DNA of 14,625 nt from WGMK01 sp044359155 (GCA_044359155.1 JBIKMR010000089.1:1-14625), one strand, 5' to 3'. Positions 1 through 7,465 are shown, counted from the first letter of the stretch. Notes: generated by a model not told the origin, from the sequence alone. Made by a program: numbers and translations.

Positions 1-392
1 TGGGCGGCGTGTTCGGTGGCGCACTGGCCGCTATCACGTTTGCAGCCTGCATATACTACCTCGTTCGCGGCATGGGTGCCATGGCCCCCATGGGTGTTAT
101 GGAAATCATCGGCCTGAGCGCGAACGTGCTTTCGTACAGCCGCCTGATGGCGCTGGGCATCGCCGGTATCGCCTTTGCCGGTATCGCCAACGGTATGCCT
201 GCCTCATCCAGCTGGGTTCTCATGCCCCTCGCCCTGCTCGGCGCGATTGGCGTACATGCATTCAATATCGGCCTTAGTGTGTTCAGCCCGACGATTCACT
301 CCGTCCGGTTGAATTTTGTGGAGTTTTTACCAAAGTTCTATCACCCAGAGGGTAGGAACTACGAACCATTCAGAAAGGACATGGCATGGTAA
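1..392 (+). CDS. atpI: V/A-type ATPase subunit I (a-subunit), C-terminal part
   Basis: This is the 3' end of the membrane stator subunit that forms the ion half-channels against the K ring; the 5' part lies outside the window and the first complete codon is at position 3. About 129 residues are visible. Hydrophobic segments surround the family-typical stretch EIIGLSANVLSYSRLMALGI. The Arg of SYSRL (codon 141-143) corresponds to the essential transmembrane arginine of V-ATPase a/I subunits that interacts with the ring carboxylate. The tail, with FNIGLSVFSPTIHSVRLNFV and a soluble end FYHPEGRNYEPFRKD, also matches the family (typically LHSLRLHYVEFFxKFY...F.P). The stop codon lies inside the next gene: the K start codon is at 386, a 7-nt overlap that suggests translational coupling. 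The family call is secure; only the truncation limits it. Confidence 0.95.
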   Translation, partial: GGVFGGALAAITFAACIYYLVRGMGAMAPMGVMEIIGLSANVLSYSRLMALGIAGIAFAGIANGMPASSSWVLMPLALLGAIGVHAFNIGLSVFSPTIHSVRLNFVEFLPKFYHPEGRNYEPFRKDMAW

Positions 393-745
393 CGCGTTCA
401 GTTTTCCGGAAGATTTCTTTTGTGGGTGCGCTTGCGCTTCTCGTGATGGCCGTGGCGGCCCCGATGGCCTTCGCTGCCGAGGGCGCTGAAGGCGCAGCAG
501 CGGGCGCAGCCACCCTGGGCGAGGGCATCAAGGTGGCAGGCGTGGCTATCGGTGCAGGCTTGGCGCTGCTCGGTGGCGCACTCGCCACCGGTCGCGCGCA
601 GGGCTCTATCGGTGCGGGCGGCATGGGTGCTATCACGGAGAAGCCCGAGCTTTTCACCAACGTGCTCATCCTCGTCGCCATCCCGGAAACCATCGTGGTG
701 TTCGGTTTCGTTATCGCCTTCCTTATCATGGGCTTGGCTGGTTAA
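386..745 (+). CDS. atpK: V/A-type ATPase subunit K (c-ring proteolipid)
   Basis: This 119-residue proteolipid forms the rotor ring. Residues 1 to about 31 look like a cleavable signal peptide (basic start, hydrophobic core, ...APMAFA-A). A small Ala/Gly/Glu-rich linker follows, then one helical hairpin: helix 1 at about 48-68, a polar loop containing GRAQGSIGAGG, and helix 2 at about 92-117. The ion-carrying carboxylate is Glu101 in AIPETIVVFGFVI. It is a single-hairpin form of about 8 kDa after processing, like the Thermus subunit and unlike the fused 16-kDa form of Enterococcus. Gln72 and Thr102 sit where Na+-binding rings have Gln and Ser/Thr, but Phe106 replaces the usual Tyr. From memory the proton-driven Thermus subunit looks the same, so the coupling ion is undecided. 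An AGAAAGGA-like ribosome site lies 6 nt upstream, inside the I gene. Confidence 0.95.
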   Translation: MVTRSVFRKISFVGALALLVMAVAAPMAFAAEGAEGAAAGAATLGEGIKVAGVAIGAGLALLGGALATGRAQGSIGAGGMGAITEKPELFTNVLILVAIPETIVVFGFVIAFLIMGLAG

Positions 746-762
746 CTTCGAGTCATCCGGGA

Positions 763-792
763 ATGCGGCGGCGGGCTGACCCGCCGCCGCAT
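763..792 (+). promoter_or_regulatory. Operon-internal GC-rich hairpin between K and E
   Basis: This is a perfect 13-bp stem (left arm ATGCGGCGGCGGG) closed by a CTGA tetraloop, starting 18 nt after the K stop codon. No T-run follows, so it does not look like a complete intrinsic terminator. Its position directly behind the subunit needed in the highest copy number suggests mRNA 3'-end protection or partial attenuation, which would favour K over the downstream genes. The structure is seen in the sequence; the role is inferred. Confidence 0.75.
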
Positions 793-820
793 CCACCCGA
801 GAACCATCAAGGCGGATCCC

Positions 821-1411
821 ATGCAGGCGCCCCCTATCCTTGAGTTGATGACCGGACAGATCGCTTCCGAATGTGAAGCGAAACTGCTGTCCGCGCGTGA
901 GCAAGCTGCCCACGTGCGCGACGCCGCGCGCGAACGTGCAAAGCAGCGCCGCGCTGATTTGATTGCTCTGGTCGAGGCAGAGATTTCGGAATCGGATCGC
1001 CGCTCGCGTGAGCGTGCGGAAGCCGAGGCCGAGATGGTGCTGTTGACCACGAAAGACACGATTACCGACGAGATACTGGCGAAGGTGCACAAGGAGTTGG
1101 AAGCCACTGCTTCCAGTTCCGGATTCACTTCGGTGCTTGGTGCGCTGTTGAAGGAACTCATGCCCGAGGCCCCGCCTGCCGGGGTCGTGCTGGTTCCAAC
1201 GGTACACGAGGCGTATTGCCGCGAGTGGCTGTCGAACAACGGCTATGGCGGCGTGACGGTGGTGGCGCGCAAGGACGTGGCGGATGGCGTTGCCGTGCAG
1301 GACGCCGCGCAGACGTTCCGGGTTACGAACACTTTGGGCACGCGTTTCCAGCAGATGGAAGCGTCGTTGCGCAAGTACTGTGTCACCGAACTGTTCGGTG
1401 AAGGAGCCTGA
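821..1411 (+). CDS. atpE: V/A-type ATPase subunit E (peripheral stalk)
   Basis: This 196-residue protein is a subunit of the peripheral stalk that holds the A3B3 head against rotation. The first 110 residues are a long charged helix rich in Ala, Glu and Arg (SAREQAAHVRDAARERAKQR onward), as expected for the E/G coiled coil. The C-terminal part is a compact alpha/beta domain (VVLVPTVHEAYCREWL, then VTVVARKDVADGVAVQD and a GTRFQQ segment) that contacts the head. The length and two-part layout match the family. The start at 821 follows the intergenic hairpin, with a weak purine-rich AAGGCGGA upstream. The partner G/H stalk subunit is not in this window; in Thermus it lies upstream of I, so it may lie before the window. 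Confidence 0.92.
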   Translation: MQAPPILELMTGQIASECEAKLLSAREQAAHVRDAARERAKQRRADLIALVEAEISESDRRSRERAEAEAEMVLLTTKDTITDEILAKVHKELEATASSSGFTSVLGALLKELMPEAPPAGVVLVPTVHEAYCREWLSNNGYGGVTVVARKDVADGVAVQDAAQTFRVTNTLGTRFQQMEASLRKYCVTELFGEGA

Positions 1412-1412
1412 G

Positions 1413-2468
1413 ATGTCCGATACGGATACTCTTGTGATCTACTTTAACGCGCGCATCCATGGGATGAAAAGCGGGTTGTACAACCGCGCCGCGCTGGAAG
1501 AATTTTTGGGTCAGGACGACTTGCAGAAGTTGGTCGAAGGCTTGCTGGATTCGGATTACCGCACCGAGTTGGCCGAGGCCCTGACCCGCCACGAAGGCGC
1601 AGACGCCATAGAGGACGCGCTTTCGCGTAACCTCGCGGCTACCTTCAACCACATGCTCAAGGGCTCGACCGGTGAGTTTGCAGACCTCGTCCGCATCTTC
1701 CTCACCCGTTGGGACCTCGCTGCGGTAAAGGGCCTGCTGCGCGCGCGCCACTGGGGCCTCGACCAGGAAGAAGCGGTGGCCGAACTCAACCCTGGCCCCA
1801 GCCTTCCCATTGCCTTGGTACGCGAACTCGCGCGACTCGAATCCATGCCCGCGCTAATCAACGCGCTGGTATCGTGGAATCGCGAGCTTTGCCAGGGTCT
1901 GCGCAAGGCAATGGACCAGTACAACGAGAGCAATGATCTCGCCGTGCTGGAAGATGCCCTGGACCGCACCTACTTTGTGGAAACGCTCAAGAAGCTACGT
2001 AGCTCGGAAGACCCGAACGCCCTGCTGCTGGCGGAATACCTGCGCGCCGAGTTGGACCGCATCAACCTGCGCACGCTGTTCATGGCAGTCGAAGGTGGCG
2101 CGGGCGCTAACGCGCAATTCCTGCCCGGCGGCAACCTGAGCGAAACGCGCCTCAAGGCGATGGCCGCCACGGGCGATGCGGCTGCCGCCTTTGGCCAGCT
2201 CGAGTCCACGTCCTACGCGGACCTGCTGGATGAATACCTGCAGTTCGTTCAGTCCAAGCGCTTCGCCCCCATCGAGCGCTACTTCGAGCGCCTGCTGATG
2301 AAGAACCTGCTTAAGCTTTCGCGCCGCGATGTCTTCGGTATCGGCGTGATGATGAACTACGTGTGGCTGAAGTACAACGAAGTGATCAACCTGCGGCTCA
2401 TTGCGCGCGGTCTGGCTGGAAGCATTCCAGTGGGGCGCGTGCGTGATGAACTGTATTTCGCTGCTTAA
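1413..2468 (+). CDS. atpC: V/A-type ATPase subunit C (central-stalk d-type subunit)
   Basis: This 351-residue subunit is the funnel-shaped adaptor that couples the central shaft D/F to the K ring (homologous to eukaryotic V-ATPase subunit d, formerly AC39). The sequence is almost wholly helical with no signal peptide. The YFNARIHGMKSGLYNR start and repeated L-x-x-L-L helices are typical of the family, and the length is normal. I place the start at 1413 because GAAGGAG (1400-1406) lies 6 nt upstream and the E gene ends at 1411. The open frame reaches back to 1284, but those extra residues would overlap E and do not resemble subunit C. With only 1 nt between the E stop and this start, translation is probably coupled. 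Confidence 0.93.
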   Translation: MSDTDTLVIYFNARIHGMKSGLYNRAALEEFLGQDDLQKLVEGLLDSDYRTELAEALTRHEGADAIEDALSRNLAATFNHMLKGSTGEFADLVRIFLTRWDLAAVKGLLRARHWGLDQEEAVAELNPGPSLPIALVRELARLESMPALINALVSWNRELCQGLRKAMDQYNESNDLAVLEDALDRTYFVETLKKLRSSEDPNALLLAEYLRAELDRINLRTLFMAVEGGAGANAQFLPGGNLSETRLKAMAATGDAAAAFGQLESTSYADLLDEYLQFVQSKRFAPIERYFERLLMKNLLKLSRRDVFGIGVMMNYVWLKYNEVINLRLIARGLAGSIPVGRVRDELYFAA

Positions 2469-2495
2469 TCGCGGCCCGGACAGGAATCAACTGAC

Positions 2496-2816
2496 ATGGC
2501 AAAGATCGTGGCGCTGGCGCGCGGCAACACGTCCCTTTCGCTGGGACTTACGGGCGTACCGATTGACGAGGTGCGCACCCAGGCCAAGGCGGAAGACCGG
2601 TTGAGCGAGCTGATCGAGAGCGACATGGACGTGGTGATGGTGGCGGAGGAATGGCGACTGGGCTTCTCCGAGTGGATGCAGAACCGGCTGGCAAAGCACG
2701 GAAAGCGTCCGCTGGTGATCTATTGCCCTTCGTTTGATGAAGAAGACCCCGGCACGGACGCGTACATCAACGCGATTGTGAAGCCGGCCGTTGGTTTCGA
2801 GATTCGATTGGACTAA
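2496..2816 (+). CDS. atpF: V/A-type ATPase subunit F (central stalk)
   Basis: This 106-residue soluble subunit binds subunit D in the central shaft and affects ATP hydrolysis. It has the Rossmann-like pattern of family members: a first strand MAKIVALARG, a switch-like segment LSLGLTGVPIDEV, then SDMDVVMVAEEW and a late strand PLVIYCPSF. The length matches the family (about 100-110). It starts 27 nt after C, with AGGA 10 nt upstream of the ATG. No hairpin is visible in the C-F gap, whereas one is present in the F-A gap. Confidence 0.92.
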   Translation: MAKIVALARGNTSLSLGLTGVPIDEVRTQAKAEDRLSELIESDMDVVMVAEEWRLGFSEWMQNRLAKHGKRPLVIYCPSFDEEDPGTDAYINAIVKPAVGFEIRLD

Positions 2817-2823
2817 ATATTCC

Positions 2824-2843
2824 GGTGCCCCCAAGGGGCAACC
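2824..2843 (+). promoter_or_regulatory. Small hairpin in the F-A intergenic region
   Basis: TGCCCC (2826-2831) pairs with GGGGCA (2835-2840) around a CAA loop, and flanking GG/CC can extend the stem past a one-base bulge. It lies in the 59-nt gap between F and A, upstream of the A ribosome-binding site. It lacks a T-run. It could mark an mRNA processing point before the A and B genes, whose products are needed in three copies each. The role is inferred. Confidence 0.5.
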
Positions 2844-2875
2844 AACCCGGACAACAGATGGATGAGGAGACTACA

Positions 2876-4660
2876 ATGGCGGTAGCGGAACAAAACACCG
2901 TTGGGCGTCTGGTCCGAATCGCCGGCCCGATGATCGAGGCCGACGGTATGCTCGGCGTCCAGATGGGCGAAATCTTGCGCGTGGGCAAGCTCGGCCTGAT
3001 GGGGGAAGTGATTCGAATCGAGGGCGACAAGATTTACGCGCAGGTTTTCGAGCCGACGGACGGCATGTACCTCGGTGAAGAAGTGATTCCCACCGGGCTG
3101 CCGCTTTCCGTGGAACTCGGGCCGGGCCTGTTGGGCTCCACCTTCGACGGCATCCAGCGTCCCCTCATCACCCTGCAGAACAGCTCCGGCGACTTCATCG
3201 GTCGCGGCCTCACCGCCGTGGCGCTGGACCGTGAACGCAAGTGGGACTTTACCCCCACCTCGTCCGTGGGCCAGGCAGTAATCGGTGGCGACGTGATCGG
3301 CACGGTTCCCGAAACCAAGGTGATCACGCACAAGATTCTTGTGCCGCCGCGTGTTTCCGGCAAGCTGGCGTGGATTGCTTCCGCCGGTGAATACACCGTC
3401 ACCGACGTGATTGCCCGCCTTGAAGACGGCACCGAACTCGCCATGATGCACCCTTGGCCTGTGAAGGTGCCGCGCCCCTACAAGAAAATCCTCCCCCCCA
3501 GCGAGCCTTTCCTTACGCGCCAGCGCGTGCTCGACATGCTCTTCCCCATCGCCAAGGGCGGCTCGGCCATCGTGCCCGGCGGTTTCGGCTGCGGCAAGAC
3601 CGTCGTGGAACAGAGCATGTCCAAGTACTGCAACGCACAGGTTATCGTCTACGTGGGCTGCGGCGAACGCGGCAACGAGATGGCAGAAGTGCTCACCGAG
3701 TTCCCCGAACTGATCGACCCGAACACCGGCGACACCCTGATGAATCGCACCGTGCTCGTGGTGAACACCTCCAACATGCCTGTGGCCGCGCGTGACGCGT
3801 CGGTGTACACCGGTATGACGCTGGCCGAATACTACCGCGACCAAGGCTTGGACGTGGCGCTGTTTGCCGACTCCACCTCCCGCTGGGCCGAGGCGCTCCG
3901 CGAAATCTCTTCCCGCCTGGAAGAAATGCCCGGCGAAGAAGGCTACCCCACGTACCTCTCCGAGCGCATCTCTGCGTTCTACGAACGCTGCGGTCGCGTG
4001 GAATGCCTGGGCACCGTGGCCGAAGGGGACAAGGCCCGCCAGGGTTCGCTCACCGGCGTGGGTGCCGTGTCGCCTCCCGGCGGCGACTTCTCCGAGCCCG
4101 TCACCCAGACCTCGATGCGCGTGTCTGGCGCCCTCTGGGCCTTGGACTCAGCATTGGCCTACCGTCGCCACTACCCCAGCGTGAACTGGAACAAGAGCTT
4201 CTCGCTTTACTTTGAAGGCCTGAAGAGCTGGTTCGACGAGAATGCGCCCGCCGGCTGGATTGCCCGCCGTCAGGCAGCTGCCACGCTGCTTCAGCGCGAA
4301 ACAGAACTTCAGGATATCGTGCAGCTCGTGGGCCCCGACGCCCTGCAGGATCAGGAACGCCTCGTGCTCGAGAGCGCCCGCATGATCCGCGAAGTCTTCC
4401 TCCAGCAGAGCGCGTACTCCGAGGCGGACGCCTCCTGCGACTTGGAGAAGACCTTCGGCCTGCTGGATATCATCCTGCAGTTCCACGAAGAAAGCGAAAA
4501 GGTGCTCAAGCGCGAAGTGCCGCTGAGCCGCATCAGCGACCTGCCCGTGCGCGAGCAGGTGGCGCGTCTCAAGGAAGAACCCAACGAGGGCTTCACGGCG
4601 AAGAAAGACGCGCTGGTCGAAAACTTCAAGCAAATTCTCGGCGGCCTTCAGGCCAAGTAA
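2876..4660 (+). CDS. atpA: V/A-type ATPase catalytic subunit A
   Basis: This 594-residue subunit is the catalytic ATPase/ATP synthase subunit of the A3B3 head. The N-terminal beta-barrel begins GRLVRIAGPMIEADGM. The non-homologous bulge domain typical of A subunits spans roughly residues 110-190. The Walker A motif is GGFGCGKT (residues 235-242). Glu264 in VGCGERGNEM is the expected catalytic glutamate, and ALFADSTSRWAEALREISSR carries the Walker B and arginine-rich region. The length is normal. The start at 2876 is chosen because GAGGAG (2864-2869) lies 6 nt upstream; GTG 2825 and ATG 2858 extend the frame but sit before or on this site. B follows 18 nt downstream. All catalytic residues appear intact, so the enzyme should be active in pumping, synthesis or both. 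Confidence 0.97.
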   Translation: MAVAEQNTVGRLVRIAGPMIEADGMLGVQMGEILRVGKLGLMGEVIRIEGDKIYAQVFEPTDGMYLGEEVIPTGLPLSVELGPGLLGSTFDGIQRPLITLQNSSGDFIGRGLTAVALDRERKWDFTPTSSVGQAVIGGDVIGTVPETKVITHKILVPPRVSGKLAWIASAGEYTVTDVIARLEDGTELAMMHPWPVKVPRPYKKILPPSEPFLTRQRVLDMLFPIAKGGSAIVPGGFGCGKTVVEQSMSKYCNAQVIVYVGCGERGNEMAEVLTEFPELIDPNTGDTLMNRTVLVVNTSNMPVAARDASVYTGMTLAEYYRDQGLDVALFADSTSRWAEALREISSRLEEMPGEEGYPTYLSERISAFYERCGRVECLGTVAEGDKARQGSLTGVGAVSPPGGDFSEPVTQTSMRVSGALWALDSALAYRRHYPSVNWNKSFSLYFEGLKSWFDENAPAGWIARRQAAATLLQRETELQDIVQLVGPDALQDQERLVLESARMIREVFLQQSAYSEADASCDLEKTFGLLDIILQFHEESEKVLKREVPLSRISDLPVREQVARLKEEPNEGFTAKKDALVENFKQILGGLQAK

Positions 4661-4678
4661 CCGGAGAGGAATACGATA

Positions 4679-6139
4679 ATGTCTGAGAACAATTCCGGCG
4701 ATATGCTGAAGAAGGAATACTGGGACCTCACCTACGTGTCTGGCCCCCTTGCCTTCCTCAAGAACGGCGATCGCTTCCCCACCGGCGCTATCCTGAACGT
4801 GCACCTGACCAATGGCGAACAGCGCCAGGGCCAGATTCTCGAATCCACGAAGACGCACGCCGTGCTGCAGATTCTGCAAGGCACGCGTGGCGTGGACGTG
4901 AAGGGCACCTCGGTGTCGCTGCGCGACGACGCGGCCAAGGTGGCTTGCACCACCGACGTGATCGGTCGCCGCTTCAACGGCACCGGCGTGCCGATTGACG
5001 GGCTGCCCCCCGTGGTGCCCGAGAAGATGGTGGACATCATTGGTTCCGCCATTAACCCCGTGAGCCGCGCCGCCCCCAACGACTTCATCGAAACCGGCGT
5101 GTCCACCATCGACGGCTTCAACACCCTCGTGCGTGGCCAGAAGCTCCCGATCTTCCTCGGATCCGGTCTCCCCGCCAACGAACTCGCCAACCTCATCGTG
5201 CAGAATTCCGGCACGAAGAAGGACGACGAGCAGTTCGTGGTGGTGTTCGGCGCCATGGGCATTACCGCCCGTGAAACCCAGTACTTCCTCAAGGCTTTCG
5301 AAGAAGGTGGCAAGGGTTCGCAGGTGGTGGCGTTCATCAACCAGGCCGACGACCCCGCCATCGAGCGCATCTTTGCCCCGCGTTGCGCCCTCACCGTGGC
5401 CGAATACCTCGCCTTCGAAAAGGGCTACCAAGTGCTGGTGGTGCTCACCGACATGACGAACTACTGCGACGCCCTGCGCCAGATTTCGTCCGCGCGTGAA
5501 GAAATCCCCGGTCGCCGTGGCTACCCCGGCTACATGTACACCGACCTTTCCACCATCTACGAACGCGCGGGCCGCATTCATGGACGCAAGGGCAGCGTTA
5601 CCCAGATCCCCATGCTTACCATGCCCGACGACGATATCACCCACCCGATCCCCGACCTTACTGGTTACATCACCGAGGGCCAGATCGTGTTGAGCCGGCC
5701 GCTTCACCGTCAGGGTATCTTCCCCCCGGTGGACCTGCTGCCGTGCCTGAGCCGACTGATGAACAACGGTATAGGCAAGAACCGCACCGAGCCTTGGCAC
5801 CGCGAATGGGCCAACCAGCTTTACGCGGCCTACGCCGAAGGCCAGCGCATCAAGAAGCTTATGGCCATTGTGGGTGAAGACGCCCTCACCGAGCTGGACC
5901 GCAAGTACCTGCGCTTCTCGAACGGCTTCGAGAAAGAAATGATCGGCCAAGGCACCACCCGTCGCGCCATCGAAGACACCTTCGCCGTGGGCTGGAAGCT
6001 GCTTGGGCATCTGCCGAAGAACGAGCTTACCCGCATCAAGAAGGAAACCGTCGATCAGTACTACAAGCAGATCATCGACGATTCCGACCCGACCCCGCCG
6101 CAGGACGTACGCCTCGAAAACTCGGCTTCCATTAACTAA
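4679..6139 (+). CDS. atpB: V/A-type ATPase regulatory subunit B
   Basis: This 486-residue subunit is the non-catalytic nucleotide-binding subunit alternating with A in the head. It begins with a YVSGPLAFLKNG beta-barrel. In place of a Walker A loop it has LGSGLPANEL (about residues 160-169), the degenerate loop diagnostic of B subunits. The segments VVFGAMGITARETQYF and VLTDMTNYCDALRQISSARE are also typical; the arginine of the latter region reaches the catalytic site of the neighbouring A. A polar tail of about 20 residues (DDSDPTPPQDVRLENSASIN) ends the protein. The start has a strong GGAGAGGA (4663-4670) 8 nt upstream. It was kept separate from A by the missing Lys-Thr of the P-loop and the shorter N-terminal part. 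Confidence 0.97.
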   Translation: MSENNSGDMLKKEYWDLTYVSGPLAFLKNGDRFPTGAILNVHLTNGEQRQGQILESTKTHAVLQILQGTRGVDVKGTSVSLRDDAAKVACTTDVIGRRFNGTGVPIDGLPPVVPEKMVDIIGSAINPVSRAAPNDFIETGVSTIDGFNTLVRGQKLPIFLGSGLPANELANLIVQNSGTKKDDEQFVVVFGAMGITARETQYFLKAFEEGGKGSQVVAFINQADDPAIERIFAPRCALTVAEYLAFEKGYQVLVVLTDMTNYCDALRQISSAREEIPGRRGYPGYMYTDLSTIYERAGRIHGRKGSVTQIPMLTMPDDDITHPIPDLTGYITEGQIVLSRPLHRQGIFPPVDLLPCLSRLMNNGIGKNRTEPWHREWANQLYAAYAEGQRIKKLMAIVGEDALTELDRKYLRFSNGFEKEMIGQGTTRRAIEDTFAVGWKLLGHLPKNELTRIKKETVDQYYKQIIDDSDPTPPQDVRLENSASIN

Positions 6140-6145
6140 TGCTGG

Positions 6146-6177
6146 TATAGGTCCTGTATGTCCTATAAGGCCTATAT
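6146..6177 (+). repeat. Degenerate 9-bp tandem repeats between B and D
   Basis: Starting at 6146, a 9-bp unit TATAGGTCC is followed by two degenerate 9-bp copies that keep the T-A/G-T-A start and the CC end, and then by a partial TATAT. The array fills most of the 53-nt gap between the B stop and the D ribosome site (TGAGGA at 6178-6183). Such AT-containing runs contrast with the GC-rich operon. The repeat is visible directly. Whether it belongs to a genome-wide family, and whether it affects D expression, is unknown. Confidence 0.6.
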
Positions 6178-6192
6178 TGAGGAACGTATACG

Positions 6193-6972
6193 ATGAGCAT
6201 GGATAATATCGCGCCGACGCGCATGAACATGCTGCAGCTGAAGGCCCAGATCAAAATGGCCTCGGACGGCGTGGGATTGCTCAAGGGCAAACGCGACGCC
6301 CTCATGCAGGAACTGTTGCAGCGCGCGCGCCAATTGCGCGACATGCGCAACGAACTGCACGCCCGTGGCCGCGCCGCCGAAGAGGCGATTGCGCTGGCGC
6401 GCGCCGTGCGTGGCACGCCCGAAATCAAGTCTGCCGCCGTGGCAGGCCGCCGCGAGCTGGACGTGACCGTGCGTGCCGAGAAGGTTTGGGGCCTCCACCT
6501 GGGCGACCTCGACCTGAACGACATCGTGCGCTCGCCCGACAAGCGCGGCGTTGGCATGATCGACACCTCCGCCCACGTGCACGAAGCTTCCGGTGCGGCG
6601 GAGTACATGCTTGAGCAATTGCTCAAGTGCGCGCCGCTCGAACGCAACCTGCAGATGATTGGCGAAGAAGTGAAGAAGGTAAGCCGACGCATCAACGCGC
6701 TCGAGGAATACCTGCTCCCCCGCCTTCGCGGCCAGTTGCGCGGCATTGCAAGCGTGCTGGACGAGCGCGAGCGCGAGGACACCTTCCGCCTCAAGAAGAT
6801 TAAGGGCAAGAAGGCCCAGCAGAAGCGGGCAGCCAACGAGCGCGCGCGCTTGGCCAACGAGGCGAAAAGCACCGCCGCGCCCGAGCCAGTTGCCGCTGCA
6901 CCCTCCTACACCGCGCCGACACCCGAGTCGGTGGAAGCCCCTACCCCCACCCCCGAACAGACCGAGGAGTAG
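6193..6972 (+). CDS. atpD: V/A-type ATPase subunit D (rotor shaft), with Pro/Ala/Thr-rich tail
   Basis: This 259-residue subunit is the antiparallel coiled-coil rotor axle inserted in the A3B3 head. The N-terminal helix contains APTRMNMLQLKAQIKMASDG and LLKGKRDALM, and the returning helix contains VSRRINALEEYLLPRLRGQL and EREREDTFRLKKIKGKK; all are family hallmarks. A globular midsection at about 75-135 joins them. Family members are usually about 205-225 residues long. Here residues 222-259 add a low-complexity tail of Ala, Pro, Thr and Glu. TGAGGA (6178-6183) lies 9 nt before the ATG. The end of the gene also supplies a GAGGAG ribosome site for the EIIA gene that begins 3 nt after the stop. 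Confidence 0.95.
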   Translation: MSMDNIAPTRMNMLQLKAQIKMASDGVGLLKGKRDALMQELLQRARQLRDMRNELHARGRAAEEAIALARAVRGTPEIKSAAVAGRRELDVTVRAEKVWGLHLGDLDLNDIVRSPDKRGVGMIDTSAHVHEASGAAEYMLEQLLKCAPLERNLQMIGEEVKKVSRRINALEEYLLPRLRGQLRGIASVLDEREREDTFRLKKIKGKKAQQKRAANERARLANEAKSTAAPEPVAAAPSYTAPTPESVEAPTPTPEQTEE

Positions 6973-6975
6973 ACA

Positions 6976-7437
6976 ATGCGCCTGCATGAATTGCTCCGCC
7001 CGGAGCTGATCATCGTTCCGCTGGACGCCGAGAAGAAATGCGAAGCCATTTCTGAACTGGTCGATGTGCTCGTGCAATACCACGAAGTGCCGATGACGCA
7101 CCGCCACGGCATTGTCGAAGAATTCGCCCAGAACCAATGGGGCGCAGGACTTGAGCGCGGCATCGCCGTGCCTCACCTGAGCACCGACCGCGTTGAAGAC
7201 TTCATCTTCGCGCTCGGCATTTCCCCCCAAGGCATAAACTTCTCCAGCCTCGACGACAAGCCCGCCAAGGTGGTGCTGCTCGCCCTGACCCCGAAGAAGG
7301 CCCTGGCACAAGAACTGGAAATACTCGGAGACATCACCGACTTCCTCGCCCACGGCGACCTCGCCAACCGCCTCGCCGCAGCCAAGTCCAGCGCCGAAGC
7401 CTACGAAATCCTCAGCAGCGCAACTGCCGCCGCATAA
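6976..7437 (+). CDS. PTS EIIA domain protein (fructose/mannitol or nitrogen PtsN type)
   Basis: This is a 153-residue single-domain EIIA of the PTS type-2 family. The phosphorylated histidine is expected at His67 in LERGIAVPHL, matching the family signature GIA(L/V)PH. The segment KVVLLALTPKK and the following helix (ELEILGDITDFLA) fit the fold; in relatives the equivalent stretch reads like FLLLAP.....HL..L..L. The length equals that of PtsN or a free EIIA. No EIIB or EIIC lies nearby, so sugar transport is unlikely from context and a regulatory phospho-acceptor role fits better. The gene starts 3 nt after atpD and is followed directly by the operon terminator, so it is made with the ATPase. 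That it modulates the ATPase is an inference from this position only. Confidence 0.85.
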   Translation: MRLHELLRPELIIVPLDAEKKCEAISELVDVLVQYHEVPMTHRHGIVEEFAQNQWGAGLERGIAVPHLSTDRVEDFIFALGISPQGINFSSLDDKPAKVVLLALTPKKALAQELEILGDITDFLAHGDLANRLAAAKSSAEAYEILSSATAAA

Positions 7438-7465
7438 CCTACCCCCCCCACGCTGAAAAGCACAC

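Noticed and set aside
398..1207. Long minus-strand reading frame across the K and E genes
   Set aside because: It mirrors the well-supported atpK and atpE on the plus strand and has a His/Gly/Arg-rich composition typical of antisense frames in GC-rich DNA.
1284..1412. Upstream extension of the subunit C gene
   Set aside because: The extension overlaps atpE for 128 nt and reads as Arg-rich shadow sequence; GAAGGAG before ATG 1413 marks the real start.
4148..6010. 620-codon minus-strand open frame opposite atpA/atpB
   Set aside because: It lies entirely opposite strongly recognised ATPase genes; its composition (many His, Val, Gly) is that of a codon-bias shadow and no domain is recognisable.
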